The translations under genes and the position numbers were made by a program. A stretch of DNA of 64,000 nucleotides, from positions 27,173,116 to 27,237,115 of the forward strand of contig NC_067196.1 of assembly GCF_000699445.3 (NCBI RefSeq), written 5' to 3'. Source of the stretch: Schistosoma haematobium. Lineage: Eukaryota > Platyhelminthes > Trematoda > Strigeidida > Schistosomatidae. The notes beneath the pieces are model-generated. The model ran no database searches. It was not told the origin of the DNA and saw only the letters and a list, made by a program, of their open reading frames with translations. Each line of letters begins with the position of its first letter. Positions within the stretch are counted from its first letter, which is position 1. Shown here piece by piece: positions 1-11,598 of the stretch.

Positions 1-221
1 AGAAAAGTCCAAAATAAACCGTACGTTTTTCAGTCACAACACTTAACCTGTTTTCATCCAGGAAAAAAGCACGCTTTAAATTAACTATTCGTTATCCATT
101 ATACTGAAATTTCCTTGACTTTGTAAACGATTATTTCACTGCACAATGATCTTAAAATGATACGGTATCTACAAACAAATATACAATAATGTCCAGTATG
201 AGGTTGTGATTACTGGGTTTT

Positions 222-455
222 TATTGAGATTATGAATCGATTGATGTTAAACCACCATTGAAAACATGGAAGCGCTGGACAGCCCTTTCGTCCTATCATG
301 GGACTCCTCAGCAATGTGCCTTTAGGACCCATCTCGGGGGATTCGAACCCAGGACCTTCAGTCTCGAGTGAGAGCGCTTGACCTCTAGGCCACTGAGCCG
401 GTATGTCTAACCTCAACCAATCCACGAAATTGCGCCACCATCTTCCATTGTACTG
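222..455 (-). mobile_element. tRNA-derived SINE with hammerhead ribozyme, copy 1
   Basis: Read on the minus strand this is a tRNA-like head followed by a hammerhead core and a short tail. The head has an A-box-like segment (GGCTCAGTGG, about 390-400) and a perfect B-box (GGTTCGAATCC, about 340-350). The hammerhead lies at about 266-322, and the tail ends in a short A-rich run near 222. The same order recurs at 0.6, 4.8, 16.6 and 19.3 kb. This is the layout of schistosome Sm-alpha-type retroposons, which are transcribed by RNA polymerase III and moved by LINE enzymes. The limits are estimated from similarity among the copies; no target-site duplication was confirmed. Confidence 0.8.
266..322 (-). 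ncRNA. hammerhead ribozyme core (intact-looking)
   Basis: On the minus strand the segment reads CTGAGGA, then a stem II of GTCC / GGAC closed by a 7-base loop, then GAAA, and then a GTC cleavage triplet. All core positions required for a hammerhead (CUGANGA and GAAA) and the G-C outer pair of stem II are present. Stem III is very short, as in Sm-alpha ribozymes, so efficient cleavage may need dimeric RNA. Stem I is poorly paired in this copy. Activity is inferred, not shown. Confidence 0.7.
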
Positions 456-574
456 AGATAGATACTTGTCTCTACCTGACATGGGTTAGCTCCACTGGTC
501 ACGGCTTTTCACTAAAATTCCAAGGATCTCCTCAAGAAGCTAGTCACTAGTGAACATATCGTAATTGTCAGTAT

Positions 575-745
575 GGGTTTGTGGAGGTCAGTAAGTTTTC
601 AGTTGAGGTCATGAAGGTTCTGGGTTCGAATTACGCGGGCTGGATCGTAGATGCGCACCGCTGAGGAATCCCATAATAGGACGAAAGGGCCTTCCACCGC
701 TTCCATGTTCTCAGTGGTGGTCTAACAGCCAATCTATTCGTGATC
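575..745 (+). mobile_element. hammerhead SINE, copy 2 (decayed head)
   Basis: This is a plus-strand copy whose tRNA-like head is degraded. A B-box-like GGTTCGAATT remains near 620-630. The hammerhead part and the tail (ending with 'gatctcaacc' near 745) are well kept. It lies about 120 bp from copy 1 in the opposite orientation. Confidence 0.7.
640..705 (+). ncRNA. hammerhead ribozyme core, copy 2
   Basis: The plus strand reads CTGAGGA, ATCC-loop-GGAC, GAAA, then TTC where the consensus has GTC. CUGANGA and GAAA are intact. The outer pair of stem II is A-C, which should weaken it. TTC still satisfies the NUH cleavage rule, although it is usually less reactive than GUC. Confidence 0.55.
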
Positions 746-1307
746 TCAACCAAAAACAATAATTTATTTAAGTTGGAAATAAGCATGATTACATTACTCT
801 AATCGACCTTAAATATTTTTCAAATCACGCAAAAATGAAACTATGAACTATAGGAATAATCTGCTACTGAAAATAAATATGTCTTCTACTGAAGCGTGTT
901 CAAATTTCTAACTGACTGATAATGACCTCACCAATTGTTGTGGGGTATGTACATTATGCACACGTACATCGGTTATACACATGACTGAATATATATGAAA
1001 ATCAGTTCAAACGATTAATTAAAAATAATTTATGTTATTCATGAATATAAAGTAGTTAAGTAACATTTGTAGAAGTATAGTATCTGAATAATCAATTCGT
1101 AGTCAGTTGAACGATGGGACATCAAAGAACATATAACCGTTAAATGAGCCCAAACTTTTCTATTATTTAATTATATTTTATGAATTTCAGATATCTGTGA
1201 TAATCACAGTGAAATGTATTATGGATTTCAGCTAAAGCGAAATATATGTTTTAGTTAATAATCAATTCATTAAATCACGAAATAATATAAATTAACAAAC
1301 TGAAAGC
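746..1307. other. AT-rich sequence, nothing recognised
   Basis: I see no open frame with family resemblance and no repeat shared with the rest of the window. Confidence 0.5.
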
Positions 1308-2262
1308 ACTTACTTACTTATTTAATTACTTACACCTGTTACTCCCGATGGAGGAGCATAGGCCGCTAACCAGGATTCGCCATCCAACTCTGTCCAAAGC
1401 AATAACTTCCAGTTCTTTCCAGTTGCAATTGATCGTTTTGATGTTTTCTTCCAATTCCCGACACAGTGTGTTCTTTGGCCTTCCTTTCAGGATTCAAAGT
1501 TTGTGCTTGCCTCGGGATGCAGTCTGATGATCTGCGTAATATATGTCTTATCCATTCCCATCGTCTTTTCCTAATTTCCTCTTCAAATGGAAGCTGATTT
1601 GTTCTCTTCCACAGAAGGCTATTGCCGATGGTATCCGGCCAATGGATGTTGAGTATCTTGCGTAGAAAACTGTTTATAATACATATACCTTCTTGATGAT
1701 GGTTGTAGTAACTCTCCAAGTTCCAGCTCCATGTAGTGGAACTGTCTTGCTGTTCGTATTGAAGATTTTAACTCTGATGTTGTCTTGTAGACGGTTGTTT
1801 TGCGTTCCACATGTTCTTCAACTACAAGAATGCGGCTCTTGCTTCACCAATCCTTGCCTTTACGTCTGCATCAGATCCTTGTTCATAGTTGGTGCTATCC
1901 AGGTACATGAAAGATTCCACCCCTTCCAGAGTTTCTCCGTGTTGTGTTTGAGGATCTTGCTTTTTTCTTATGTATGTTGAAGCCTATTGATACAGAGGCT
2001 GCTGCTACACTGGTTGTTTCGACCTGCATTTGCTTGTGTGCATGGGATAGAAGGGCCAGGTCATCTGTGAATTTCAAATCGTCTAGTTGCATCCAACCTA
2101 TTCATTTTATTCCTTGCTTCACCTCAGATATCAAGGTCTTAATAATTCAGTCAACCACCGAATGAAAGAGGGATGTGGAGAGTAAGTAGCCTTGTCTGAC
2201 TCCGGTGGTCACTTGGAATGCAACTGTCAGCTCTCCTTCATGCACTACTTTGGAGTGTAAAA
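1308..2262 (-). mobile_element. RTE-like LINE family A, copy a (5'-truncated, decayed)
   Basis: The minus strand encodes the C-terminal half of a non-LTR retrotransposon reverse transcriptase. It runs from near the VRQG block through the catalytic box, here FTDDLALL (about 2050-2075), to the conserved tail region with the HWPDTI and LLWERTNQ blocks (about 1590-1660). It ends in a short GTAA-type tandem tail at about 1308-1330. Many frameshifts divide the frame. The tail type and gene order fit the RTE clade (SR2/SjR2-like elements of schistosomes), though clade placement is by eye. It is non-functional. Confidence 0.8.
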
Positions 2263-3835
2263 ACACATTAAGTGAAATTATACATCAGTACTATGTTAAG
2301 CTTTGCATTCAAATACTCAGTGACATAAAGCAGTCATAGTTTGATTTGATATCGATACTGATTTATACTATACTAAAGGTTATAATGTATGAATGCAACA
2401 GTATTGAAAAATTGCATAGAAATTACACAGAGATATTTTATTTTTCTTTACTATATGATAATTCGTAGAAGAAATTATGTCCTTTGGCTTATCTTCTAAA
2501 ATTTGGAAGTTTTTCAGAATTAAATAATTTTTTTACAAATGAAATAACTTTACATTAAACCTGACGTGACAATGATGTATGAAGTTGTTTCCTTAAAATC
2601 ACTTTGTAATGCCTGAAAGACTGTTTGAATATTTACAGTCTTACAGTAGATTGTAATTACTCTATAGTACATGATGGTTTTAAATAGCTATACAGATCGA
2701 TTCATTTCGTATTTCAAATTAAGGTTCAAAATTATCATCCATATCCGTAGACGTTGTTTGATACTGATTGAAATAAATACTGAAAAATCATTGAATCAAA
2801 TCTTTATTTTAGCTACAGATTTTGTGAATCCAACTTATTTCCTTTTGTTAATATATTACCAATATCAAGGGACTTATAAAATTCTTGGATGCCTGATGAA
2901 CACTGATCTAAAAAATTTTATTCCGTGCTGCCGAGAATAATTGATTAGTAAAATCCTATTGAATATATGATAGCAATTTCTTTTCTAATAGTTTGATATT
3001 CTTCATTTGTTCCACGTAATGTCGTAATGAGCTGCCAGACCAGTCAAAACTGACTAACCTTGAGATTATTTTCTTTTTTTTGCCAAATTCAATTTCATTT
3101 ATTGACGTAATATTCCATTTTCATGTTCAAAAGTTAATTTTTAAAAACTAATATCATAAGCAAATAATTTGAACCACTTTGGGAAAATATTCTTTCAATC
3201 AACAGATGATGATATTTCACAGAATAAATTTTGGTTATTGATTAGATAAGAAATTGGTGTTTGATAGTTCCTTCATGTTTTAGTGGAAATTTATAAAAAA
3301 AAATTTTAGAGTTAAGCTTTGGTATTTAGATTTTTAAGAAAACCATAATAACTGATCACTTGATCTTAATCAGAGTATAGTTTTATGGCTCTATCAATTT
3401 AACTGTAAAGTGACTATTGAGCTATATAATTTTAAACTTTGGTATAATATTTTGAATATCAACATCATGAAGAAGAAGTTGATAAAACATTGTCGGCCTA
3501 GATACTAAGTTAGTTCATTTCATCAAATAAAGCGTATCTATAGCCATTCTAATATTAATTGAAACCCAATATTACCTAGTGTCTTATTTTGATACGTAAT
3601 CACTAAGTTATCTAGAATATTAAATGTAACTTCAAAGTATATTTCACGTTGACTTCTTGAAAGAATGCTTCTTGTTATGATAAAATCTATAACAAAATTG
3701 TTTGATTTCATTAAACCTTAACAGAATCAAAAGTTCTTTGTATTTTAATACTTTAAATTACTGAGTCCACCTTTTAAAGACTCATATACTAACTTTAAAA
3801 AATAAAATAAAATGAAACATTTGATGACAAATGAT
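2263..3835. other. AT-rich sequence, nothing recognised
   Basis: The open frames are short and lack family features. No internal repeat was noticed. Confidence 0.5.
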
Positions 3836-4112
3836 TTACAATTTATGACATATTGGGCGTGTGGTGTATGCTACTTATGTCTGTCGACAGTAGAATGTAA
3901 CTACAATCAGAAGTTGAATGGTCGATAGCAGAAGGTTGAAAAGATCAAATTGGAGAGAACAAGAATGTAGCAAAAGAGTAATTGTAATAACAACAGGAAT
4001 GAAGGAACAAGATGTGCAAATGAAGCATTTAATGTATGGTTTTCATATTTCATGAAGATATTATATAATTTCGCATTGAATAATAAATTGATTTTCCCCA
4101 CTTTAGTGTTAG
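3836..4112 (-). repeat. unnamed ~280 bp dispersed repeat (family F), copy 1
   Basis: Read on the minus strand it begins near 'tggggaaaatc' and passes through a block like 'atatgaaaaccatacattaaatg'-type text. It ends with 'gtcgacagacataagtagca' near 3860-3885. The same succession of blocks occurs on the plus strand at 18.5-18.8 and 20.0-20.25 kb, and partly at 15.65-15.79 kb. No coding capacity, terminal inverted repeat or tail was recognised, so the class is unknown. Confidence 0.55.
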
Positions 4113-4717
4113 TTCATCATAGTCCAACGAATTATACGTACACAATTTAAACTTTGTATCTTCACCAATAATGAATAAGCATTTGTACTTTGAAAATGAA
4201 ACTTATCATCTTAATAATATGTTTATACATATACGAGTATATATAATGTATGTAAATATTTTTGAAGAGTTGTTTCCTATGAAGCAATTCGTAACTGTGT
4301 ATAGTTTTTGCAAAATAAACGTTCATAATAGTTTTAAAATTCAGATCTGTAGCAATCAATGATAAGGCTATCTAATGATCATTTATTGTTTCTCCCCCCC
4401 CCAAAAAAAAAATTGTCATCATTTTCTGTCTCATAAATGCTTCAGATCATTATTATTTTGTTCAGCATTATATTGTTTTCTTCTTTTGAATATACTGGAA
4501 CGAAATCTCAATAGACCATTGAAGCGTCATTTTGATTGTCAGTGCATTTTAAATGTTTTGGAGACTTTTATTAATTTGGTACAATCATTTAAAAGTGTCA
4601 TTCATACAGTTCTGTTTAATTCATTTTACTAATCAATAGAAGTGGAATTATATTTCAGTAAATAATAATTCATGGATAGCAACACTATTCAAATGAAATA
4701 TTTACGGATTGAAAGTG
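4113..4717. other. AT-rich sequence with a C8A9 run near 4396-4411
   Basis: No gene or repeat was recognised apart from the homopolymer run. Confidence 0.5.
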
Positions 4718-4925
4718 TATATGAGATCATGAGAGATCAATGTTAGAGCACCACTGAAAAACTGGAAGAACTGGACGGCCGTTTTGTTCTAGTATAGGAA
4801 TCCTCAGCAGTGCTCATCCACAATCCCACTGAGGGTCTCAAGCGCGGACGCTCAACCTACAAACCAATGAGCTGAGATCCAGCAGCGTTAATGTCTAACG
4901 TCGACAGATCCACGATATTACGCAC
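4718..4925 (-). mobile_element. hammerhead SINE, copy 3a
   Basis: This is a minus-strand copy with tail at about 4718, hammerhead at about 4755-4815 and head extending to about 4925. CTGAGGA and the GTC cleavage triplet are present. However, GGACGAAA has become GAACAAAA, which loses the essential G12, so the ribozyme should be dead. The B-box region of the head is missing. Confidence 0.7.
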
Positions 4926-5025
4926 TATTTAGGAGTACCGTACTAGGACAGAACAGCCATCCGGTGCCTCCAGGTATTTAGTGGTCCCCTAACATTGATC
5001 GATTCATGATCTCAACCAAAAATAA
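4926..5025 (+). mobile_element. hammerhead SINE, copy 3b (3' half only)
   Basis: This plus-strand copy begins inside stem II (GTACCGTACTAGGAC), so the CTGA box is missing. It runs through the cleavage region and the 'gattcatgatctcaacc' tail. It abuts copy 3a, so the two form a head-to-head inverted pair. Confidence 0.65.
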
Positions 5026-5367
5026 ACAATCTACACAACCCTATACTGATCAAAGTTTCAGATTTTTCTCTATTTTTCTAAAATTTCACCAAAAGTTGAA
5101 CAAGTAGCAAACCCATTCACTAAACCAAAGTAGCTTCAATTCAGTTGAACACTGTTTAGGGAACTTCGCTGCCAGTCAGTTAGGCATACGTATTGAAATA
5201 TTGTGCATATATTTGTTTATTTAAAATATTATTATACATCCCAGCACTTGCACTTGATCAAACTATCAAATCATTTATGATCTAGTATTCTCAGAAAATA
5301 CCGTAACCCTGTTTTGTAATAAATCTAAGCTATGTGAGTTTGAATCGGTTGTATCCATTATGTTAAT
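5026..5367. other. AT-rich sequence, nothing recognised
   Basis: This short spacer lies between the inverted SINE pair and LINE copy b. No features were seen. Confidence 0.45.
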
Positions 5368-6222
5368 AATAATCCTATAGGTCACTTATGAATACAATGG
5401 ACATCTAGGATGCAGTTGGATGATCTAGACTTCTCAGATGATTTGGCTCTTCTATCCCAAACGCAACAACAAATGCAGGAGAAAACGACCAGTGTAGCAG
5501 CAGCCCCACCAGCAGTAGGTCTCAATATACAAAAAAGGGAAAAGCAAGATTCTCCGATATAACACAGCATGCACCAATCCAATCACAATTGACGGAGAAG
5601 ATTCGGATGATGTAAAATCCTTTACATATCTGGGCAGTATCATTGATGAACATGGTGGATCTGATGCAGATGTGAAGGCGCAGATCGGAAAAGCAAGAAC
5701 AGTATATTTACAACTGACGGACACCTGGAAATCAAACCAACTGTCAACCAACACCATAGTCAGGATTTTCAATACAAATGTCAAGACAGTTCTACTGTAT
5801 GGGGCTGGAACTTGGAAAACTACGAAAGCCATCATCCAGAAAATACAGGTGTTTATTAACAGTTGTCTACACAAAATACTTCCAATCCGTTGGCCGGACA
5901 CAATTAGCAACAACCTACTGTGGGAGAGAACAAACCAGATCCCAGTGGAGGAAGAAATCAGGAAGAAGCTCTGGAAGTGGATAGGACACACATTGAGGAA
6001 AGCACCCGACTGCGTCACAAGGCAAGCCCTCACATGGAATCCTCATGGCGAAAGGAGGAGTGGAAGAACAAAGAACACATTACGCTGGGAAATGGAGACA
6101 GACATGAGAAAAATGAACAAGAATTGGTTAGAACTAGAAAAGAAGGCACAGTAAAGAGTGTGTTGTAGACTGCTGATCGGCGGCCTATGCTCCATTAGGA
6201 GTAACGGGCGTAAGTAAAAGTA
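5368..6222 (+). mobile_element. RTE-like LINE family A, copy b (5'-truncated)
   Basis: Homology begins just before the reverse transcriptase catalytic box, here FSDDLALL, at about 5425-5450. It continues through the [17 protein letters not shown] block (about 5630-5680), the [10 protein letters not shown] block and the [17 protein letters not shown] block to the 3' end (GGAGTAACGGGCGTAAGTAAA, about 6198-6218). The last 160 codons form one open frame; upstream frames are shifted. It is nearly identical to copies c and d over their shared part. It lacks the endonuclease and the N-terminal RT motifs, so it cannot be autonomous. Confidence 0.85.
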
Positions 6223-6804
6223 AAAGCAAGGTTACTTATGAATGTTTATTGTTCAAACTTTCTGAAAATGTAGGTTAACAATTAATTTGTCATTCATTGA
6301 TTATCTTTTGATTGACTCACGTTATCATGCTGAGATGTGAGTGTAAAAAAATATCGTACATCTAGATATCAATTAGCTCCAGTTTCTTGCATTTGGTAGT
6401 AAATTATACGTTCTATCCATTATATCCTATCATATGAATATTAGTACTCTAGTCCAACGTTTTACTAATACTAAGTTTGCATGAGATCTAACAAAGATAC
6501 AGAAATATCGGTACTGTCCAAAAGATTTTATAGTAAGCTAAGAGCAAGATTTTTAAAAAAGACCAAAATCTAATAAATTAATCCTGTTTTAAATCTGAAT
6601 TAAACAATTAGGAAGATGTGTGTATGCACTTGTATACATCGTGTAGTTTATCATTCTCTGATTCCCCCTGGAAAAATACGAATAAATCTATTATTTATTC
6701 ATACAACTTACAACAGAATTTTTTCAGATACTTACAGTGTATCGCGTTTAATCTAAAATTTGCAGATAGTTTATTTACGATAGCATTATTTTTTTCACCT
6801 CAAA
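6223..6804. other. AT-rich sequence, nothing recognised
   Basis: This spacer lies between two LINE fragments. No features were recognised. Confidence 0.45.
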
Positions 6805-7315
6805 TTACAACGCGTCGGTTAGAGCATTTTCGCTCTACGCTTGAGAAACATGGCCTTTCCGAGTTGACGGTGTTAGACGACTCTCTGTGTTCGATCATCG
6901 TTGTACCCGATGGATTGCTGACATCCAGTGGCAACATCATGTTGGTAATGTAGAGGTTCGGCATCGTGTATGAGGGCACAACGACGATATTTCAATTGGT
7001 GTCACTATCTTGAAACATCGACTTCGATAGCCCGGACAAGTACTGCGAATGTCCTCCCACAGAACTACACGTCGTGAGTTATTTGGAGACGCTAGGACTG
7101 TTTGACAAAGGCGGAGAGATGATCAGCGTATAACTTAGTGCCGTTGTATGAAAGAAAGTTGAGGTCTGGCTTCAGTTGATCTTTCACGACCCTCTGGTTG
7201 GGGTCCTAGAGATGGAAGGACACAGTGGATAGAGACGTTATCAGATACGGCTCAGAATAGGAGCGAGTGGCGATACTGCTGTAACTTTATTTTGATTTTC
7301 TCAAAAACAATGGAC
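6805..7315 (+). mobile_element. LINE family B, copy h (3'-end fragment)
   Basis: This aligns by eye with the last ~500 bp of the coding part of the 39.5-43.5 kb element. It starts at the 'acaacgcgtcggt' block (equivalent to about 42720) and passes the FDHRC, DIQWQHHV and VRHRV blocks. It ends near the 'cagaataggagcgagtggcgat' block. It has several frameshifts and substitutions, and is older than the other two family B copies. Confidence 0.75.
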
Positions 7316-7925
7316 ATAACTTCTTTAACTGGAAGAATTCTTTCTGGTTGTAACTTTGCTAACTAAAATGTCTCTCCCATTATTGTTATTTCACTATCAT
7401 ACGCTAATTTATGTTCGTTATTATTATTATTATTATCAGCTTTATTCAATAATATATTTTTGGTGCAATATAGAATTCTCAGCGTAAAGTATTTCAACAA
7501 GTTTCCGTTTCTTTCTTCTTGGTCGGTCCTGGCGATAAATATTGAGCGATCGCCAGTCAGATGTTAGCAGTCCAGTAAATGAACATCTGAATAATGTGCA
7601 TTCTTTTCGCTGTATATTGCCAGCAACCACATTGTCTCTTATTGAGCTTTTTGTAACTTTGACAACGAAAGGTTGTACACTTTTGAGAAACGCAGCCGAA
7701 TAGGTTATGCGATTAATAAAGATGATGATATATTAAAACAAACAATAATAGATAACTTGTTGAAATATCTAGATGGCAGGAACAGGTAGCCCAGATGCTC
7801 AAGCAGTCCTCCTTTTCTTACGCACCTTAAATTCTATATCTTTTCATATTCTCATTTTTATCGTTTGGCGTATATGTATTTGGTGCCTATTTGTACCAAT
7901 ATTTATGTGTTCAAATAAATAAATA
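7316..7925 (+). mobile_element. family B 3' tail, apparently split by an insertion
   Basis: The family B 3' end ('gtaccaatatttatgtgttcaaataaataaa') reappears at about 7893-7930, while the element's coding end is at about 7310. The intact copy at 43.2-43.46 kb has only about 250 bp between these points. Here there are about 590 bp, and roughly 7435-7835 has no counterpart. The extra part ends in 'aataaagatgatgatatatt', which looks like a microsatellite-type LINE tail. The nested element is not identified. Confidence 0.4.
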
Positions 7926-8380
7926 AATAAAAATAAACAACACACTTTGTTATTCCCTTGCAATCACCAACAGGTAATGCTAACGTTAACTTTATTCTTC
8001 AGATTATATACATAACATTTCTTTTCTTCATTACATTAGTCAAATGAGCAAGTTCTTCAATATTTTTATCCCATCATTACTATAACGTATACATTTTCAG
8101 TGTAAAGTGTGCACTTCTACATTTTATTTGCCAATTAGTAAAACATTTACATTCCAGTAAATAATTTGTCTCTTACTTTTTTAATTTCACGTTCATATTC
8201 TACTTTTTAAGATAATTTCATTATTAGATTAATGATTTTATTAATATCTCTTCATTTAACAATATCACTTTTCACTTGCATTACATTCTAATTATAACAT
8301 TCATTCATAATTCATATTCTGTTTACATCATTCGATTTGCCTTATTCATTTCTGAGATAAATGAGATCTCTTTACCAAAT

Positions 8381-8444
<64 letters not shown>

Positions 8445-10955
8445 TGCTGTATGAGTAGAATACAATACAACACTAAAGATTTATTACAAATAGTATTTTA
8501 CATTTAAACAAATATTTCTGAGTTTCTAATCTCAATCCAGTAAACGGTTAGATAAAAACTGAAAAAAAAAACTTGTTTTGCTTTTTTTTCGAAAAAAATA
8601 TGCAATGTGAAAACTGATCTGAACAAATTACATTATACTTAATCATAATTATCTCTAGAGAATGAACAATAAATAAATATTACTATTTAATATATTCGTA
8701 ATATAAAATTTGAAATTTTTCATTAATAAATTCTAATGAGAAATTTATATGAAAACTAAACAAAACATTAGTGTCATTCTTTTTTTTTCTTAAGAAAAAA
8801 ACTTAAATATTATTTTATCACGATAGAATTCTATTATTTTCATGAAAAAAAAGAAAAAAAGTAAAGAGAAAAAAGAAAAAAACGAAAACAAAAATACTTG
8901 GGATTAAATGAATATGATTGGAATATTTTTTCTTTATCAATGAATTTAATCAAAACTATGATAATTTATTCGTAATAAAAATCAGTAATAAGATATATTA
9001 AGCATAGATTAAAAATAAAGTAATTTTCATCACTATTTGATTTCATCTTTGGAAACTATTAAAAACTAGAATTTTCTATAGTGAAAATTAGAATTCAAGA
9101 ATATCAAATGCTACAATCATAGTAATATCATTCACTGAATATTAATTGTTCATTATATTTTATGTAAGTTGTGAAAATGTAGAGTTTGTACATTTTTCTA
9201 GTTATATCTGATTTTTAGAAAAGTTCCTGGAGTCAACAGTTAGTAATGAAAAAGGCTTTCAAACTATAGGAAATCTACATCAAATCGTTATGTTGGTTAA
9301 CAAATAGTGATATATTTAGAGTTTCTGTGAATGCGCTTAGAATGTCACGTTTTAGCTAAATAAATGTATTATTTTCGTTATACATTGAAGCCACTTTCTA
9401 CAACAGTACTTGTAAATACCATCATTTACGTAACTTCATGTCTTGTAAACTTAAAAATCTGGTTAACCAATACATCACCAACAGTTTGTGTTGATGTGTG
9501 CATATGAAAAATGATTATATTTTTTTAAAGAACATGTCCGATTTTAGGTTTAATTGAACAAAGCACCCTAACCTTATGGGAGCTAATTCCAAATCATAAG
9601 AAATAGTGAAAGATAACTACTTAACCATAGCCTTCCAAACTAACTAAAAACGAAATTTATTCCATATTACCCGTGTCATAATTATTTACTCGAATTTCGT
9701 GTGTTTCATATTGTCTATAACTAACGAAAATTCATGGTATTTTGTAGAACATGTTTCACTGAGATAACATATATAGATACAAATCTAAAATAGGCAGTTA
9801 TGCTATTCTACTTTAAATCATAGCATAACCACTGTTTAGCTTGTGCTTGAAACGTCACCTAGTTAAAAGCATGAACCAATGAAGCTAAATAAATCATTAA
9901 TACCTAAAGTGACTGCTAATCATATCAATATTCCATTTGTCCTTAAACGTTATTCTATTCAAAAAAAATATAAGGTATAAGTAAGTCTTAAAAGCAAGGA
10001 AAAGTTTCCCATATCATCATTCTGGTATGTTTACTTTCTTTTGAATCCTTTGAGTTTTTAATAGCATCTAAAAATTAAATCTAGGAAGATCTTTCTGTTC
10101 CATTTGAAACTTGTCAGCTGAATTTAACCGTGTCTTAATATTCATGTCTACACAGAGTCTCGAATTCCGTACTTTACACTTCGAAATAAGTAACTGTACA
10201 AGTAACAACTAAGTTTAAGTTGTTTAAATATTTCTGTTTAATTTGTCGTCACCATGTTCTTTTTTTATATTCTTCCTGAAACTATCAAAACTGTGACTGC
10301 TTTCTTTGTTAGATTTTTGTTCAGGATATTTTCCGAAGTATTTTATCACGGAACATTACCTATTTCTCGATTCGGAATTCACTTTCCATAAATCATATGT
10401 TTTAAACACAGTTTACCTGAATTTAGGCCTATAAGTAGAAATATTAAACATCCATATTATAAATCAAGTTCCATAACATTCAGTTCATACAAATCCATTA
10501 ATGATATAAGCCCCTGATTACATAATCCTTCGGATATACTTAGATCCATGGTTAACTAGTTGCACTTATATTATCAATTAAAGGATAACTTTTTGAGGAC
10601 TTAAAACAACAAATATTGAACATTTACTATTATTTGGATAAATAGGTTTTTCTGTTATTGATATTTTCAACTGATTGTTATCACTATCTATTAATAGAAT
10701 GACACCCAAAACGAATCTCATTATAATACTAGTAGTTACAAATTATTTATATTTATGTATTCACAGGTTATCGATTCGTTCAAGAAGTCTTAAACAAAAC
10801 GAAAATGATTAGGTTAATATTAGCAGATGTTATTAGATATACCATGATTTCTGCTTTTATTCTTTTATAATGAAGAATTGTAAAATAGCATGTTTATTTT
10901 TTCTCTCAATAACTATTGTTAATCGATAGTTAACATGTTAGAAAACAAAACACTT
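7926..10955. other. 3 kb AT-rich region, nothing coding recognised
   Basis: The region contains homopolymer A/T runs and the TA microsatellite at 8380-8439. I found no reading frame with family resemblance on either strand. Confidence 0.5.
8380..8439. repeat. (TA)n microsatellite
   Basis: About 60 bp of TA dinucleotides, interrupted once by TATG. Confidence 0.95.
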
Positions 10956-11598
10956 AAACTTACTAACTTACGCCTGTTACTTCCAATGGAGCATAGACCG
11001 CCGATCAGCATTCTACAACACACTCTTTCCTAGGCCTTCTTTTCTAGTTCTGACCAATTCTTGTTCATTTTTCTCATGTCTGTCTCCATTTCCCAGCGTA
11101 ATGTGTTCTTTGTTCTTCCACTCCTCCTTTCGCCATGAGGATTCCATGTGAGGGCTTGCCTTGTGACGCAGTCGGGTGCTTTCCTCAATGTGTGTCCTAT
11201 CCACTTCCAGAGCTTCTTCCTGATTTCTTCCTCCACTGGGATCTGGTTTGTTCTCTCCCACAGTAGGTTGTTGCTAATTGTGTCCGGCCAACGGATTGGA
11301 AGTATTTTGTGTAGACAACTGTTAATAAACACCTGTATTTTCTGGATGATGGCTTTCGTAGTTTTCCAAGTTCCAGCCCCATACAGTAGAACTGTCTTGA
11401 CATTTGTATTGAAAATCCTGACTATGGTGTTGGTTGACAGTTGGTTTGATTTCCAGGTGTCCGTCAGTTGTAAATATACTGTTCTTGCTTTTCCGATCTG
11501 CGCCTTCACATCTGCATCAGATCCACCATGTTCATCAATGATACTGCCCAGATATGTAAAGGATTTTTTCACCATCCGAATTTTCTCCGTCAATTGTG
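10956..11598 (-). mobile_element. RTE-like LINE family A, copy c (5'-truncated)
   Basis: On the minus strand, an uninterrupted frame of about 187 codons (11030-11593) encodes the part from just upstream of [13 protein letters not shown] to the C-terminal region. It is followed by the family 3' end (CATTGGAAGTAACAGGCGTAAG) near 10970. Over the shared part the translation matches copies b and d apart from isolated changes (for example one Leu/Ser). RT motifs A-C are absent. Confidence 0.85.

Noticed and set aside
331..401. tRNA-like text with A- and B-boxes as a functional tRNA gene
   Set aside because: No complete cloverleaf, and the same text is repeated as the head of the hammerhead SINEs.
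8276..8458. Tyr/Ile-repeat reading frame
   Set aside because: It is produced by the TA microsatellite.
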